A program made the position numbers and the translations under genes. A stretch of DNA of 64,000 nucleotides from Thamnaconus septentrionalis (lineage: Eukaryota > Chordata > Actinopteri > Tetraodontiformes > Monacanthidae), in contig CM020513.1 of assembly GCA_009823395.1 (NCBI GenBank), positions 14,102,001-14,166,000 of the forward strand, given 5' to 3'. Below are positions 13,001 through 25,722 of the stretch, one piece after another. The notes below the pieces were generated by a model. That model did no database searches, was not told where the DNA came from, and worked only from the letters and a program-made list of their open reading frames with translations. Position 1 is the stretch's first letter. Every line of letters starts with the position of its first letter.

Positions 13001-13761
13001 TATGGGATGATCACAACTTTAAAAAAAAAGAGAGAGAGAAAGAAAGAAAAAAAAAATCCAACAGTCAAAGAATGATTTTTGCAAAATGACAGAGAGGATG
13101 TTTCACCATTCCTGAGTGTCTTTTTTTCTATTTCCCTGCAATACTGTCTGTTCTCTGTTTGTGTGCCTGTGTGTAGAGTGCGGTAGGCCCTGTGCGGCGC
13201 AGGCACGTCACCGCTCAGTCGACTCCTTCTCACCTTCCACCCCGAGGTTTTCTGGGCCTTAACGCTAAAGCCAAATAGAAAAGGAAAGAAAGAAAACAAA
13301 GGAAAAGCGCGACGGAGGGGAAGGATCTTCCAGCAGTGCAATGGTGTGTGTGTGTGTGTCTGTGTCTGTGTGTTTTGTATTGACGTACGCTCGGATACAC
13401 TACGTCTCATATTTTAATGAAGACGACTTTACCAAAACAGTATTTATGATCCGGAAGAGTACAAAGACTACTTGTTTACAGGAAGCACCGTGTGTGTCTG
13501 TGTGTGCGTGTGTGTGTGTGTGTCTGTACGGACGCACGAGGAGAGAAGGACAATAGGAGGGACAGGAGGCGGCGTGTCTTTTTATTTGTGTGCCTGTCGT
13601 GCTGAAAGCAAAGGGATCACAGCGTGGCACTGCTTCAGTCGAGATCTTTCAACAGTAGTGTGAACAATCAGCTCCATGTTAGATGACGTGTGGAGAAGCC
13701 ATGCAGGGGAACCCATGGAGAGAAAACAAATACTAAGGCCTATAAAAGGGGGTTTGTGTGT

Positions 13762-13794
13762 ATGTATGTATGTATGTATGTATGTATGTATGTT
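13762..13794 (+). repeat. (TATG)n tetranucleotide repeat
   Basis: About eight TATG units in the likely OSBPL5 3' UTR. Confidence 0.9.
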
Positions 13795-14910
13795 TGTGTG
13801 TGTTCCTATGACAATTTGTTGTTTTTTTTAAAGATGTAAACACTTAGTCATGAGTTGTTCTGTTTTTAATCAGACTGTATATATTGGGGTGTGTAGGTCC
13901 GTGTTTGAAGGAGAGCTTTCAGAATGTATTTATTGGGGAATTAACTCTTGACTTTGCTGATTTTAGCTTGAAGGAGCGAGACCAGGGGGCGACAATCACT
14001 CTCCCGGGGATGGCGTGGGTCTTTTCTTTGTTTTCATACGTGTTTGTTCGCACACGTGCATGGTGGGCGGCGGGGGGCCGAGAGGGGAAGCTTTGCGTGC
14101 TGAAAGTGAGCCATTAACGAGCGTGGCGTACAAAGTCAGGTCTGGGATCTCGGCTTGGGGAAGCCCTCCGCCGCTTCAGTCTCCGCTGGCAGTGCTGGTC
14201 CACCGGATGGGAGAGACACGGGGAGCACAAAGAAGGAGGTCGACTCTTTGAATGCTTTTTACTCACCTTAATTTGTTTATTCTTTTCATCGGTCGTCCTG
14301 TTTTCTACTTGAGGATTCAACATGCCATATATATATTTTTTATTTTTGGTTTGTTTTTTTGTTGTTGGTTTCTTTTTGCCATGAGATGGAAGTATGGAGA
14401 ATGCACGATGTGGCCCAATGTTTTTCATTCATACCTGTTGTGAACTGTAGCACTCCAGTAAAACATTTTAACCCTACTGAGCCTTTCTCTGTCTTTAATG
14501 CTCTTCTAGAAAGAGGCGATTGAATTGGCAGTTCAAAGTGATTTCAGAAAAGACATGTGCTCTGTACCAGAGCTGCTCTTATCACTGCGACTCAGACCCT
14601 AATAATTTCCAATTTCCAATTTTAGTGTCCAGCTGCAGACTCAGAGGAGGCAGTTTTAGGCTGTTTCAGGCTCCTTGCCCATGAGCATTCTTTTAGAGTG
14701 GGCCTGATGTGTCGTCAGAAAGAAAAGGTAATCGCTATGTTGATATGTCAAAAGTTAAAGATTTTGGAAGAAAACAAGAATACCGAAAGCAAGTCACGTT
14801 GTATATGTTTAAAGGCGCTGTAACTGAGAGTAAGTCACACATGGAGTTCAAATCAAAGGATGCTGTAAATGTATGATGATTTAACGGCAAAATGGACAAA
14901 AAGCAGGAGT

Positions 14911-17900
14911 ACGACGCTGAAGTTGGCACCACATTCGCCGCGGTGCTTCTTAGGCTTCGATTCCACCTTAAAAAAAATAAAATTCGCAATTTGACCGCTA
15001 GATGGCTGCGCTTATTCCAACGCTTTTCAACATATAAAATTCAGCGAATCATTATGTCTATGTTGAGGTGGATTTCTTTCCAAAATTATACAGTAGAAAT
15101 GGACATGTGAGGTATCATTGTAAAGCATGGGAGCTCTACTATCACAATCAGCTGACATATTTTATGGGAAATCATTTTTGGCCTTTTGGGGGGACTCCAA
15201 AGTTGACAACTTTGCCATTGACATTATATTTTTACAGTTTTTCAGGTGAATTGTTTCCAAAATTATACAGTAGAAATGGACATGTGAGGTATCATTAAAA
15301 CATGGGAGCTAGGGTCAATGGCAAAGTTGTCAACTTTGGAGTCCCCCCAAAAGGCCAAAAATGATTTCCTTTGAGATATGTCAACTGATTGTGATTGTAG
15401 AGCTCCCATGCTTTACAATGACACCTCACGTCCATTTCGGCTGTATAGTTTTTTGAAATAATCCACCTGAAAAATATAATGTCTATGGCAAAGTTGTCAA
15501 CTTTGGAGTCCACCCAAAAGGCCAAAAATGATTTGCCGTGAAATATGTCAACTGATTATAAAAATACAGCTCCCATTCTTTATATAATGATTTCGAACCT
15601 ACATGAAATAACACCTGAAAAACTGAAAATTCTAATGTCAATACAGTCAACTTTTTCCCCAAAAAAATGATTTCCACCTGATAAACTGAAAAATACCGTG
15701 ATGTCAATGGCAAAGTTGTCAACTTTGGAGTACCCCAAATTAGGCTTAGGGTTTCGCTTAAGGCTGAAATTAGGGTTAGGGTTTCGGAGTTCCTCACGTG
15801 CTAGAAGCCCCAAATTTGACGTGGGTGTGTCTTTGGGGCTCCTGATGAACCTGCAAGTGGCCCCATGTCTGTAGGACAAAGTTGACCTTTGACCCTCATA
15901 GACTTGCATGGCATTAGGGTTCGCGTTAAGGCTGAAATTAGGGTTAGGGTTACGCTGAAGGCTGAAGTTAGGGTTAGGGTTTTGGGGTTCCTCACGTGCT
16001 AGAAGCCCCAAATTTGGCGTGGCCGCTTCTTGAGGGACCCTGATGACAAAGCAAGTGGCCCCACGTCTCTAGGACAAAGTTGACTTTTGACCCCCATAGA
16101 CTTGTATGGCATTAGGGTTAGTGTTAAGGCTGAAATTAGGGTTAGGGTTACGCTGAAGGCTGAAATTAGGGTTAGGGTTTTAGGGTTCCTCACGTGCTAG
16201 AAGCCCCAAATTTGGCGTGGCCGCTTCTTGAGGGATCCTGATGACAAAGCAAGTGGCCCCACGTCTCTAGGACAAAGTTGACTTTTGACCCCCAGACACT
16301 TGTATGGCATTAGGGTTAGTGTTAAGGCTGAAATTAGGGTTAGGGTTACGCTTAAGGCTGAAATTAGGGTTAGGGTTTTGGGGTTCCTCACGTGCTAGAA
16401 GCCCCAAATTTGGCGTGGCCGCTTCTTGAGGGACCCTGATGACAAAGCAAGTGGCCCCACGTCTCTAGGACAAAGTTGACTTTTGACCCCCATAGACTTG
16501 TATGGCATTAGGGTTAGTGTTAAGGCTGAAATTAGGGTTAGGGTTACGCTGAAGGCTGAAATTAGGGTTAGGGTTTTAGGGTTCCTCACGTGCTAGAAGC
16601 CCCAAATTTGGCGTGGCCGCTTCTTGAGGGATCCTGATGACAAAGCAAGTGGCCCCACGTCTCTAGGACAAAGTTGACTTTTGACCCCCAGAGACTTGTA
16701 TGGCATTAGGGTTAGTGTTAAGGCTGAAATTAGGGTTAGGGTTACGCTTAAGGCTGAAATTAGGGTTAGGGTTTTGGGGTTCCTCACGTGCTAGAAGCCC
16801 CAAATTTGGCGTGGGCGCTTCTTGAGGGATCCTGATGACAAAGCAAGTGGCCCCACGTCTCTAGGACAAAGTTGACTTTTGACCCCCATAGACTTGTATG
16901 GCAATAGGGTTAGTGTTAAGGCTGAAATTAGGGTTAGGGTTACGCTTAAGGCTGAAATTAGGGTTAGGGTTTTGGGGTTCCTCACACGCTAGAAGCCCCA
17001 AATTTGGCGTGGGCGCTTCTTGAGGGATCCTGATGACAAAGCAAGTGGCCCCACGTCTCTAGGACAAAGTTGACTTTTGACCCCCATAGACTTGTATGGC
17101 ATTAGGGTTAGCGTTAAGGCTGAAATTAGGGTTAGGGTTTTGGGGTTCCTCACGTGCTAGAAGCCCCAAATTTGGCGTGGCCGCTTCTTGAGGGACCCTG
17201 ATGACAAAGCAAGTGGCCCCACGTCTCTAGGACAAAGTTGACTTTTGACCCCCATAGACTTGTATAGCATTAGGGGTTGCGTTAAGGCTGAAATTAGGGT
17301 TAGGGTTACGATTAAGGCTGAAATTAGGGTTAGGGTTTTGGGGTTCCTCACGCGCTAGAAGCCCCAAATTTGGCGTGGGCGCTTCTTGAGGGATCCTGAT
17401 GACAAAGCAAGTGGCCCCACGTCTCTAGGACAAAGTTGGCTTTTGACCCCCATAGACTTGTATGGCATTAGGGTTAGTGTTAAGGCTGAAATTAGGGTTA
17501 GGGTTACACTTAAGGCTGAAATTAGGGTTAGGGTTTTGGGGTTCCTCACGCGCTAGAAGCCCCAAATTTGGCGTGGGCACTTCTTGAGGGATCCTGATGA
17601 CAAAGCAAGTGGCCCCACGTCTCTAGGACAAAGTTGACCTTTGACCCCCATAGACTTGTATGGCATTTAGGTTAGAGTTAAGGCTGAAATTAGGGTTAGG
17701 GTTTTTGGGGTTCCTCATGCGCTAAAAGCCACCAAATTTGGCATTTCCCATAAAATATGTCAACTGATTGTTGACATAGAACTCCTCGGCTTTACAATGA
17801 TACCTCACATGTCCATTTCTACTGTACAACACCTCAACATAGACATAATGATTTGCTGAATTTTATATGTTGAAAAGTGTTGGGATAAGCACAGCCATCT

Positions 17901-17988
17901 AGCGGTCTAATTGCGGAATTTTTTTTAAAGATGGAATCGAAGCCTAAGAAGCACCGCGGCAAATGTGGTGCCAACTTCAGCGTTGTGT
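14911..17988. mobile_element. 3.1-kb block with long inverted ends and a satellite core
   Basis: About 250-265 bp at the left (14911-15175) reappear as a reverse complement at the right (about 17736-17988). Shared blocks include CGCTGAAGTTGGCACCACAT, GCGGTGCTTCTTAGGCTTCG and the TCAGC(G/A)AATCATTATGTCTA segment. CAGGAGT occurs directly outside both ends (14904-14910 and 17989-17995), as expected of a 7-bp target duplication. Inside the left end a roughly 200-bp unit (motif GTTGTCAACTTTGGAGT) repeats in alternating orientation to about 15730; the rest is a 198-bp satellite. No transposase frame is present, so it would be non-autonomous. I cannot assign a superfamily. Confidence 0.75.
15735..17735. 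repeat. 198-bp tandem satellite with telomere-like motifs
   Basis: The anchor CCTCACGTGCTAG (with small variants) recurs at 15792, 15990, 16188, 16386, 16584, 16782, 16980, 17148, 17346, 17544 and 17713. Spacing is 198 bp except 168 and 169 at two steps. Each full unit contains two copies of a 30-bp subunit (AAGGCTGAAATTAGGGTTAG...) that carries two TTAGGG in tandem. The 168-bp unit lacks exactly one subunit. Because 198 is 66 codons, the minus strand shows a repeated 64-codon open frame per unit; I see no reason to call it a gene. Confidence 0.95.
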
Positions 17989-18225
17989 CAGGAGTTTTGT
18001 TATGTTAATGTTAAAATGACAATGCCGGTTGGCAACGGGGCAAGCGTGATGAATAAACCTTTAATTTGAAAATCAAGGCGCTTCCGGAGGTTTCCGGGGC
18101 CTCCGAGTTTGCAGCAAGACCCCTCACAATTTCTCGAATAAAGAAATACAGCTGTTTGCGCTGCAGTACATTCGTAACCACTAGATGGAGATGTTGACCT
18201 TGGAAAGTGACTGCGAGTCTCCCAG

Positions 18226-18316
18226 AGCTTTTTATTATTATTATTATTATTATTATTTTTTTTTCCTTCCCTCATTGTTACTGTTATGATTGTTCTTCTT
18301 CTTCTTCTTATTATTC

Positions 18317-18368
<52 letters not shown>

Positions 18369-18468
18369 CTTTCTTTGTTTTGTTCTGTTTTATGTTGTTA
18401 AGCACTGTGGGTTGCACATGTTGTATGAGCAGTGCTATATAAATAAAGTTTATTATTATTATTACCTG
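18226..18468 (+). repeat. (ATT)n tracts and a SINE-like 3' tail
   Basis: Two ATT runs (about 18231-18257 and 18308-18368) are followed by AGTGCTATATAAATAAAGTT and a short ATT run. That motif is a familiar tail of fish retroposons. The 5' part of such an element is not recognisable. Confidence 0.6.
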
Positions 18469-21400
18469 AGTGCACACACACAGCAGCGGTAGAGAGCTCA
18501 AGTGTTTGACAGTTTCGGCCTAAACATAGTGGCATCACAGGAGGGAGAAGGTCTTTACTGCAGCCACAACAAGACTTAACAACGTCGGCTGCAGCATTTT
18601 CCTACACATTGACTGCAGCTGAATGCGGAGCCCGGCCAGGAGCCTGAGAGCTCAGCCTGAGCATGTGACAATCTCTGTGCAGACACCACACGGATCAACG
18701 TCTCGCTGCCACACACACAGAATTAAACCCCTGCGAGGAGAAGGAGCGGCGGCCCGGCCAGGAGCCTCCACACAGTGTAGGAAGTCTGATTGAAGAGCAC
18801 ATAGTGACAGATTCTCAACACTTAGCCCGAGCTGCTGGGTTTTATATGCAGGTGATTTAAGGAGGAGTATCCTGAGCTAAATTTAGCAGTAAGGTTTGTA
18901 AAATCTTGCCCACGAGTAAAATAAATGTTTGAAGTTAAACAGGACTTTAACAAAAATTCAAAAGTAAGCCATTAAAATAAAACATTTTAGGGGGGAAAGT
19001 TAAACTGTCACTTATTTCTCATGTTCTTGAGTCCTTTCACTTCCGCCTAACGTGACAGATTCCACCTACAAGTTGCTGCTGGGTGGAGAAATGCTTTTAA
19101 GTCTGGAGGTAAATACCTGCCATACTTCGCTGTCACGTTAAGCCCAACAGAGATTCATCTGCGCAAATGGGTCGTGTTTGTGGTTCAGTTCCCATCGTCG
19201 CCGCTCGAGAGTCTTTCTTTGGCCTGAGGGGAACTTTGACTAAGAGCATCCAGTTGCTAGAAACTCATACCTCTGTTACACTGAAGGTAATGTTGAGACT
19301 CTGGTCACCATTGAAAACCTCCATCTGTGCTCTGTTGCACTAACCTGTGTGGCAAGTCACAGTGAAATCAAATTATTGATCTGATTAATTGACCCTTGGT
19401 ATTTTCTGTGAAGCAAACTAGCCAATATCTTAATAGAAGATGAGGAATAACGGATGTGCCATTATTAACAGCAGAACCAGGGTTGGGTTCAGAGCTCCAG
19501 AATGGCCATGGAGAAGGCGGACAGTGATCCCAAACTGCACTCCGATCTTTCTGGAGACACTTGTTCTGATCTGACTGCCAGGAAGTAAACACCAGCAGCT
19601 CCCTGGAACACAAATCACAGTTGTGAGCTTTGTGTTCTGGACTGAAGTGCAGTGAGATTGAAGGGCGATGAATGTGGTGTAAACAGCCATGTGGGTAGAT
19701 TGGTAGCAGAGTAAAGACGGAGGCCTGTAATCTCCGCCCCCACAGCTTGACTCGGCTCTCCTCGGCTGGATGTTTGAGTGGGACCACACTAGACCATTGT
19801 GTCGTCAGAGGCTGCATGCGTGGGGCTGACGAAGGAAGCGTGTGTTTATTTTTCAGGAAGTAGGTTCTTCATCAAGGCAAGATTGCTCTCCTCCACACTG
19901 TGTGAGTTGCGAGTTGCTTTGGGGACATTTTGTCTGTCTCCATATGTCGAAAGTGTGTTTACTTGTCCTGGAACTGGATGAGTGAGGTGCGTAAACTGCT
20001 CTCTCTAGTCTGTGAGTCGACCCACACACTGCCAGCCTCCAACAGCAGATGGAGGAAACTGAGACATGTGGTCAAAAGCTGGCAAGATCAAGTTTTTTAT
20101 TCCCATTTGTCCCAAATATAAAAGAAAATGAAAAGGCAAAGTTTGACGGTTGTACAGGGTGAATGTAAAAGCAGGTTTGTTTGTTTTGTGACTTTTATTC
20201 ATTTTTCTACTTAATTTAATTGTTAATCTTTTTTTTTTAATATATATATATATAAAAATGGGTAAGATTTTAACATTTCCTGTGGAAATACAGGTGAATA
20301 GGCAATGATGTGCTGCTAGCCTATAAGTCACCAATTACATGTAAAGTTTGTATTTAACTTTGTGATGTCACTGGAAGCTAGAACTGAACAATTCTGCTGG
20401 AGCCTCTGAACAAGGCATGAAATATACCGTTTTCTACTGATCTTCGTTGGTTTTCGGATAATTGATCATGCGAGGCCGCTTCTGCTGAGTCTAGGATAAA
20501 TAATACAGACTTGAAAATGGCTGTAACATGGTAGGACTTTCAAAGTAACATAATACAACTACCTTAGAATGTCAGTTTCCAAATCCATCGTCTGGTGAGA
20601 GTGGTGAGCCACCTTCTTCCAGCCAGCCGAGAGGTGTTGATGTCTGCGGTGAAGTGTTGCAGTACAGCAAGGTGGGTTCTCACTGGAGGTTCCTGAAGTT
20701 ATTTGTCCTCCAGCACCAGCAGGCCAGACAGGCGCGCTTGTCAGTGACAGGGCTGCTTCTCAGCCGTAGCAAGTCAGTGGATTGTGAGGATGAACTCTGT
20801 TTAAAGGTAGAAACACTGCAAAGCCAAAGAAGCTTTACAGCTTTCAGCAGGCATCTTCTTCAGTCTTACCAACAGTGTGAATTGTCTGTGAGTCGGGCCA
20901 AACAGAGGTGATTAAGTTTGCATTATATAAATCGCATTATGCAACATGAAAGGCTTTTCCTCTCTTTAGCAGGGATGAAGGCCCCTTTCAGAAAGCGTTT
21001 TGACTCATGCCTCGCTCCTTTAGCCGTAAGTCCTCCGCCTTTCAACATCTGTGAGCCACACTCAGACTGTAAAATAATCCTTTTATTCTCCGCCTGTGAT
21101 CCGTGACCTGCCCGCCCTCGCCTCCGCTCCACTTCCTCCCCAGGTAAAGTGGGAGCGAGGCGGGCGGGTGGGCGGGTGGCTGCACCCGAGGTGTGTCCTC
21201 CCTGGCGAAGGCCGGGTGGATGCAGGGGAGTCGTGGTTGTCTGGGTGTCTGCTGCTGCTGCAGGGCTGCTGAGCTCAGCTCGGCCTCCGCTGGGCAGACA
21301 GGCGAGGCTGGAGACAGGACTTGCCTGGACCTGCCTCTCGGAGAGCCGGGGGGAGGATGGAGACCGGGAAGGGGTGGGGGAGGAGATCTGGCAGTCGTCT

Positions 21401-21966
21401 GTGTGTCATGTCAGGCACGGCGCTGTGCATGAGATCGCAGGCCGTCAGGTTCATTCCACCCAGTAACTCAGCGCTGACAGCTCCTGGTGTAGGTAACGTC
21501 CGTCAGCTCTTTGTCTGGCTCAGACGGTGACAGAGAGGTCAGGGGGGTTGTGGAGAATCGTCTCCTTTGTGACACGTGATGCTTTTTTGTCTTTGTCAAT
21601 CAACACTTTCTGGATTTTGATGATTATGCTGTCAAAGTCTGGGTTTTAATCTCTTTAAATACCTGATGGTAATGGATGAATAAATGGGAGAACATTCTGA
21701 CTTTAAAAATTGTTGTATGTAATTTTATTTATTTATTTGTTGAATTTGAAGCATTTACTGAAGCATAGTCACATTCAATAATTTATTCTATTGTGTATTT
21801 ATTTATTTATTCATCCAATTTTGGTTGTCCCATCTCAATATAAGAACAAGGGAGGAGTCACATGGACACAGGCAGGATTCTGTCACACTGAGCTATTTAA
21901 CCTGATAGAATCACACTGTCAGGTCCTGGTAATGTTCAAACTTAAGGAGGGTTGACGCAAAGATAT

Positions 21967-22017
<51 letters not shown>
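21967..22017 (+). repeat. (ATC)n trinucleotide repeat
   Basis: About 17 uninterrupted ATC units in intergenic DNA. Confidence 0.95.
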
Positions 22018-22019
<2 letters not shown>

Positions 22020-23645
22020 TCTTCTCTTTATTACTTGAAACACACTTTCTAAAAAAAAAAAAGTGGAACAAGCAAATTAAGTGAATGTTGGACTGCAGAG
22101 TTCAGTGACAGTTTGGAGAGAAGTATAATCGGAGAAGCCAGGTAGTTCCTGGGGTGAGAGAGGTGAGGCCTCGCTCCCTTCAGCCCCTCTCATTTTAATA
22201 CATGTGGAGAGTCTGTCATGATTGGGATGATGAATCATTAGAGTTTCTTTGACTAGAACCTCAGAAGAACCGAAACTGATGCTCAAACCACAATAAAAGC
22301 TGTAAGGTGTGCTAACGACCGCTCTCTCGAACTGAGAGAAAAACAACGTTGCCGTTAATTACATACAACAACACACGCACATACACACACATATTAGCAG
22401 CTGCGGTGGAAGACGGTGATTTGTGGCGGTGACAGTTCCAGCCTCTCGGGTTCCCTGCAGGATCTGCCTGCTGAGTCTTGTCCCCAACACTGAGCCTGTC
22501 CCGCCCGTTTACGACATCAACAAAAAAAAAGGTCCCAGGCACGCTGGTTGCCAGCGCAGCCTTGAGCAGCCCGGCTGACAGAAAGATCCGCATCTCCCGT
22601 CCGGGCTTGAGCTAATGACAGTGTGACATGCTGAAAACAGAAAGGAATCAATCTTCTGGCTCGCATGCATTTGTTTTGTTTTTATTTTTTGTGGTGGTGA
22701 CAGGAGGGGGTCAGGGTGACCTTTGACCTTAAAGTACACATGTGCAGTTCTAGATGTAAGAGGATGTGTGTTGTCTAAATGTAGTCGTGGCATCCAGGGT
22801 TCACTGGGATCCCTTCCTGTTTTGTCCGCATGCCTCCGGTGACGGACAACGCCATTCTCTTCTCGTTTCTCCGCGTCCATCAGTCAAAACTGTTGCTCGC
22901 CACCCAATAAACAGCCGAGCGAAAGCTGCGACTTGAAGACACAGCTGGCGCGCATATATAAAATGTGTTGCGTGTGAAACCCTATACAACGGTGCAGGTC
23001 GTGCGAGTCTCTTAGCGGCAGGTTGTTGGCTGGTTCCCTAGGACAGCGAGAACCCACATTAGGATACGTCTAATTGTTTTTTAGAAAGGCTTTGATGTTT
23101 CCGATGCGATCCCTGAGGCCTGTGTGTGTTTACCCAGATTCAATTCTGAATCAGCTCCAGGTTTTCCCCTCCCATGAGAGCTCCAGCTGTCAGTTAGATT
23201 TGAATAGTTTCCCATCATGTTTTTCCTGATAAGCACTTGTTTACTTTTTCTGTGCTTGACTCAGTTTCCCTTTAACCATTATGTTCCATGATTTGTTTGC
23301 AACTCAAAGCAGCTGAACTTCAAGCACCTGTGTAATGTCCCATTAAAATACATTTGTTTTCATGTCTTCTGATTCAAGGACTTTCAAATCATGGAATTGA
23401 CTCAGTTGTGCAAATGAGGGAAGTCACTCACAAACATGTAGCCGGTAATTCGCGGATTTCTGACCGACTGCTCGGACCAGATTTCCCCGGACGCTTCCTC
23501 AGAGTATGAATACGACAGCTATGGAACCATAATAAATTGCATTGCACTTACAGAACGCACAGACTGTACATTCACACTTCACATGTTCTACAGTGGAGCC
23601 CTTTGTTACAGGAGCCACATCCTCTGCAACAAGATCCTGACCCTG

Positions 23646-23646
<1 letters not shown>

Positions 23647-23680
<34 letters not shown>
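23647..23680 (+). repeat. (GT)n microsatellite
   Basis: About 17 GT units in intergenic DNA. Confidence 0.95.
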
Positions 23681-23681
<1 letters not shown>

Positions 23682-25681
23682 ACGCCACTCCGCTGAGCCG
23701 ACCCACTCAGCTCTTCCATCCACGGGCTCAGATTCCAGCAGACCTCCCTGCTCGGGTGTTGAGGTTTTGGAGAGCGATCTTTGAAGGAGGCTCCAGTGAC
23801 TCATTACCCAACAATCCCGCCACCCTTCATGTCCTCTTACGCCCCCCAAACATCTCCATCCTCAACCCAGCCACTGATACACACACACGCACACGCACAT
23901 ACACACCACACAGACTCAGGAACAAATGCAAGCACACACCCGTCGGCTGAAGAAAAGAGATTCTGTTTCAGCGGAACAGGGATTGTGTGGATCGGGCTGC
24001 TGTGAAAGGCTCCTCTGTGTGTCTGTGCGCGTATGTGTGTGTGTGTACATGCACGCAAACATGCACACTATCCCACAGAGACGTGCGCCACCAGACGGGC
24101 TTAGTCTGAACAGTGCGTGGAAAAGTTTAATCCGACTGGATCTGGGAGTTCATATTTTCAACGTTCCAGGCTTTGCTTTCGGGGTCTGACGCCCTGATCG
24201 TCACCTCCACCTCATCACGACCCCCGGTGGCATTGTGTAAATCTACACCACTGTTCCCACAGCAACCAACAGTCCTGCTCCCCACCTTCCAACTGGTGTG
24301 TGTCAACACACATCTGCGCACCTTGCAGGGTGAATAAACCAGACGTCTTCGCCCACGTTTGAACGGCTGGGCTCAGAGTTGAAATGTTTCCCATAAACTG
24401 CACAGTGACATCATAAGGTCTTTGTGGCTCCTACATTTATGTTCTTTTTTTTAAAGCCTTTCCAATTTATTTAATCCCACTGAGGGAGAACACTCCAACG
24501 CATTCTTTAGCTACCAGCCACTGGTCAGGGACTTTTGATTGTCTTGTCCTGATCCAAGGAGAACCGCAACTCACTCACTCTTAAGTCCCGGAATCATTTC
24601 TTGTCAGACACTTTTTCCTGTCTTCTTCTTTTTTTTTTTTGATTGAACTTAATCGCACCATTTTGAAATAAGTTAGAAATGAAATGTGAAAGTCCTGACT
24701 CACAGTCTGGCCCCAGATCTCAGACTTATTTCAAGTGAGTTGTGAAACAGGGTGGAGACCAAGAGGAGCCAGCGAGGCCTCTCAGAACTACATCACAGAC
24801 ACAATTTCTGTCTTTCAGCGCTTCCCTATCAAAGGGAAGGAGATTAAAAAGTGCGATTTCCGCTCACTGACCCTAATACGACCAAGACAAGTTAAGAAAT
24901 GTTGAAATTGTGTTCATATTTCCATTCAGCAGGTCCGTATAAATGATGCGCTTACAGAGTGTGCCGCCGTGTTGTGCTACATTTTAAGTGGGCTGTCAAA
25001 CTTGATCAACGCCGGCCTCTCATACATCCGCAGTCTATTTGGCCAAAGGTTGGCGCTGTGCTTGGTGTCGGGGCAGCGAGGGGACAGAGCCACCCATTGT
25101 TGGCCCCACCTCTCCTTGGGAAAGACCCTTGAGCCATGACAAGCAGGATTTCCTCTCACTTCAGGCATCAGTCTCCTCACGTCCATCCGTCCATCCTCAT
25201 AACAGAGAGCGACTGTTCACTCCATCTTCAGGAGGCCGCAGAACGTCTCTGGGTCTTACTTTGGAGCTCGATATCTAGGATTTGTCAAATTTACAGCAGG
25301 CCCCTTTTACAGCAGGCTGCACAGTCATGACTGATGCCATAAATGTTTGGCCGCAGCTCCACTAGAAACCTGGTATGGGAGCAATGAGTAATCAGCAGCG
25401 CCATTATCAATGCAATTAGTTCCACTTTTATCTCTCCCGCTCCGACACGCCTCATCTCTCCTGCTTAAAGGGCCGACAATCCATTCTCGTCTGTTGAAAG
25501 CAAACCACAAAAGAGAAAGAAAATTTCTCTTTGTACCAACTGTTGACTGAAACTGCCACACAAACGTGGGTGAGTTCCAATTAATTATTGCCTGCTGTAC
25601 ACCTGGCCTCAAAGTGAAGATGACTGCACTTAACTCTACTAAGGCGTCTTTGAATGAAACTAAAAAAAAAAAAAATAGGGG

Positions 25682-25722
25682 GTTGGCAAAATCACAAAAG
25701 ACAGTTTTGTGATTTTGCCAAC
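25682..25722. repeat. Perfect 18-bp hairpin with 5-nt loop
   Basis: GTTGGCAAAATCACAAAA (25682-25699), loop GACAG, then the exact reverse complement (25705-25722). It follows an A-rich run at about 25663-25676. The loop is too short for a normal microRNA precursor. Confidence 0.9.
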
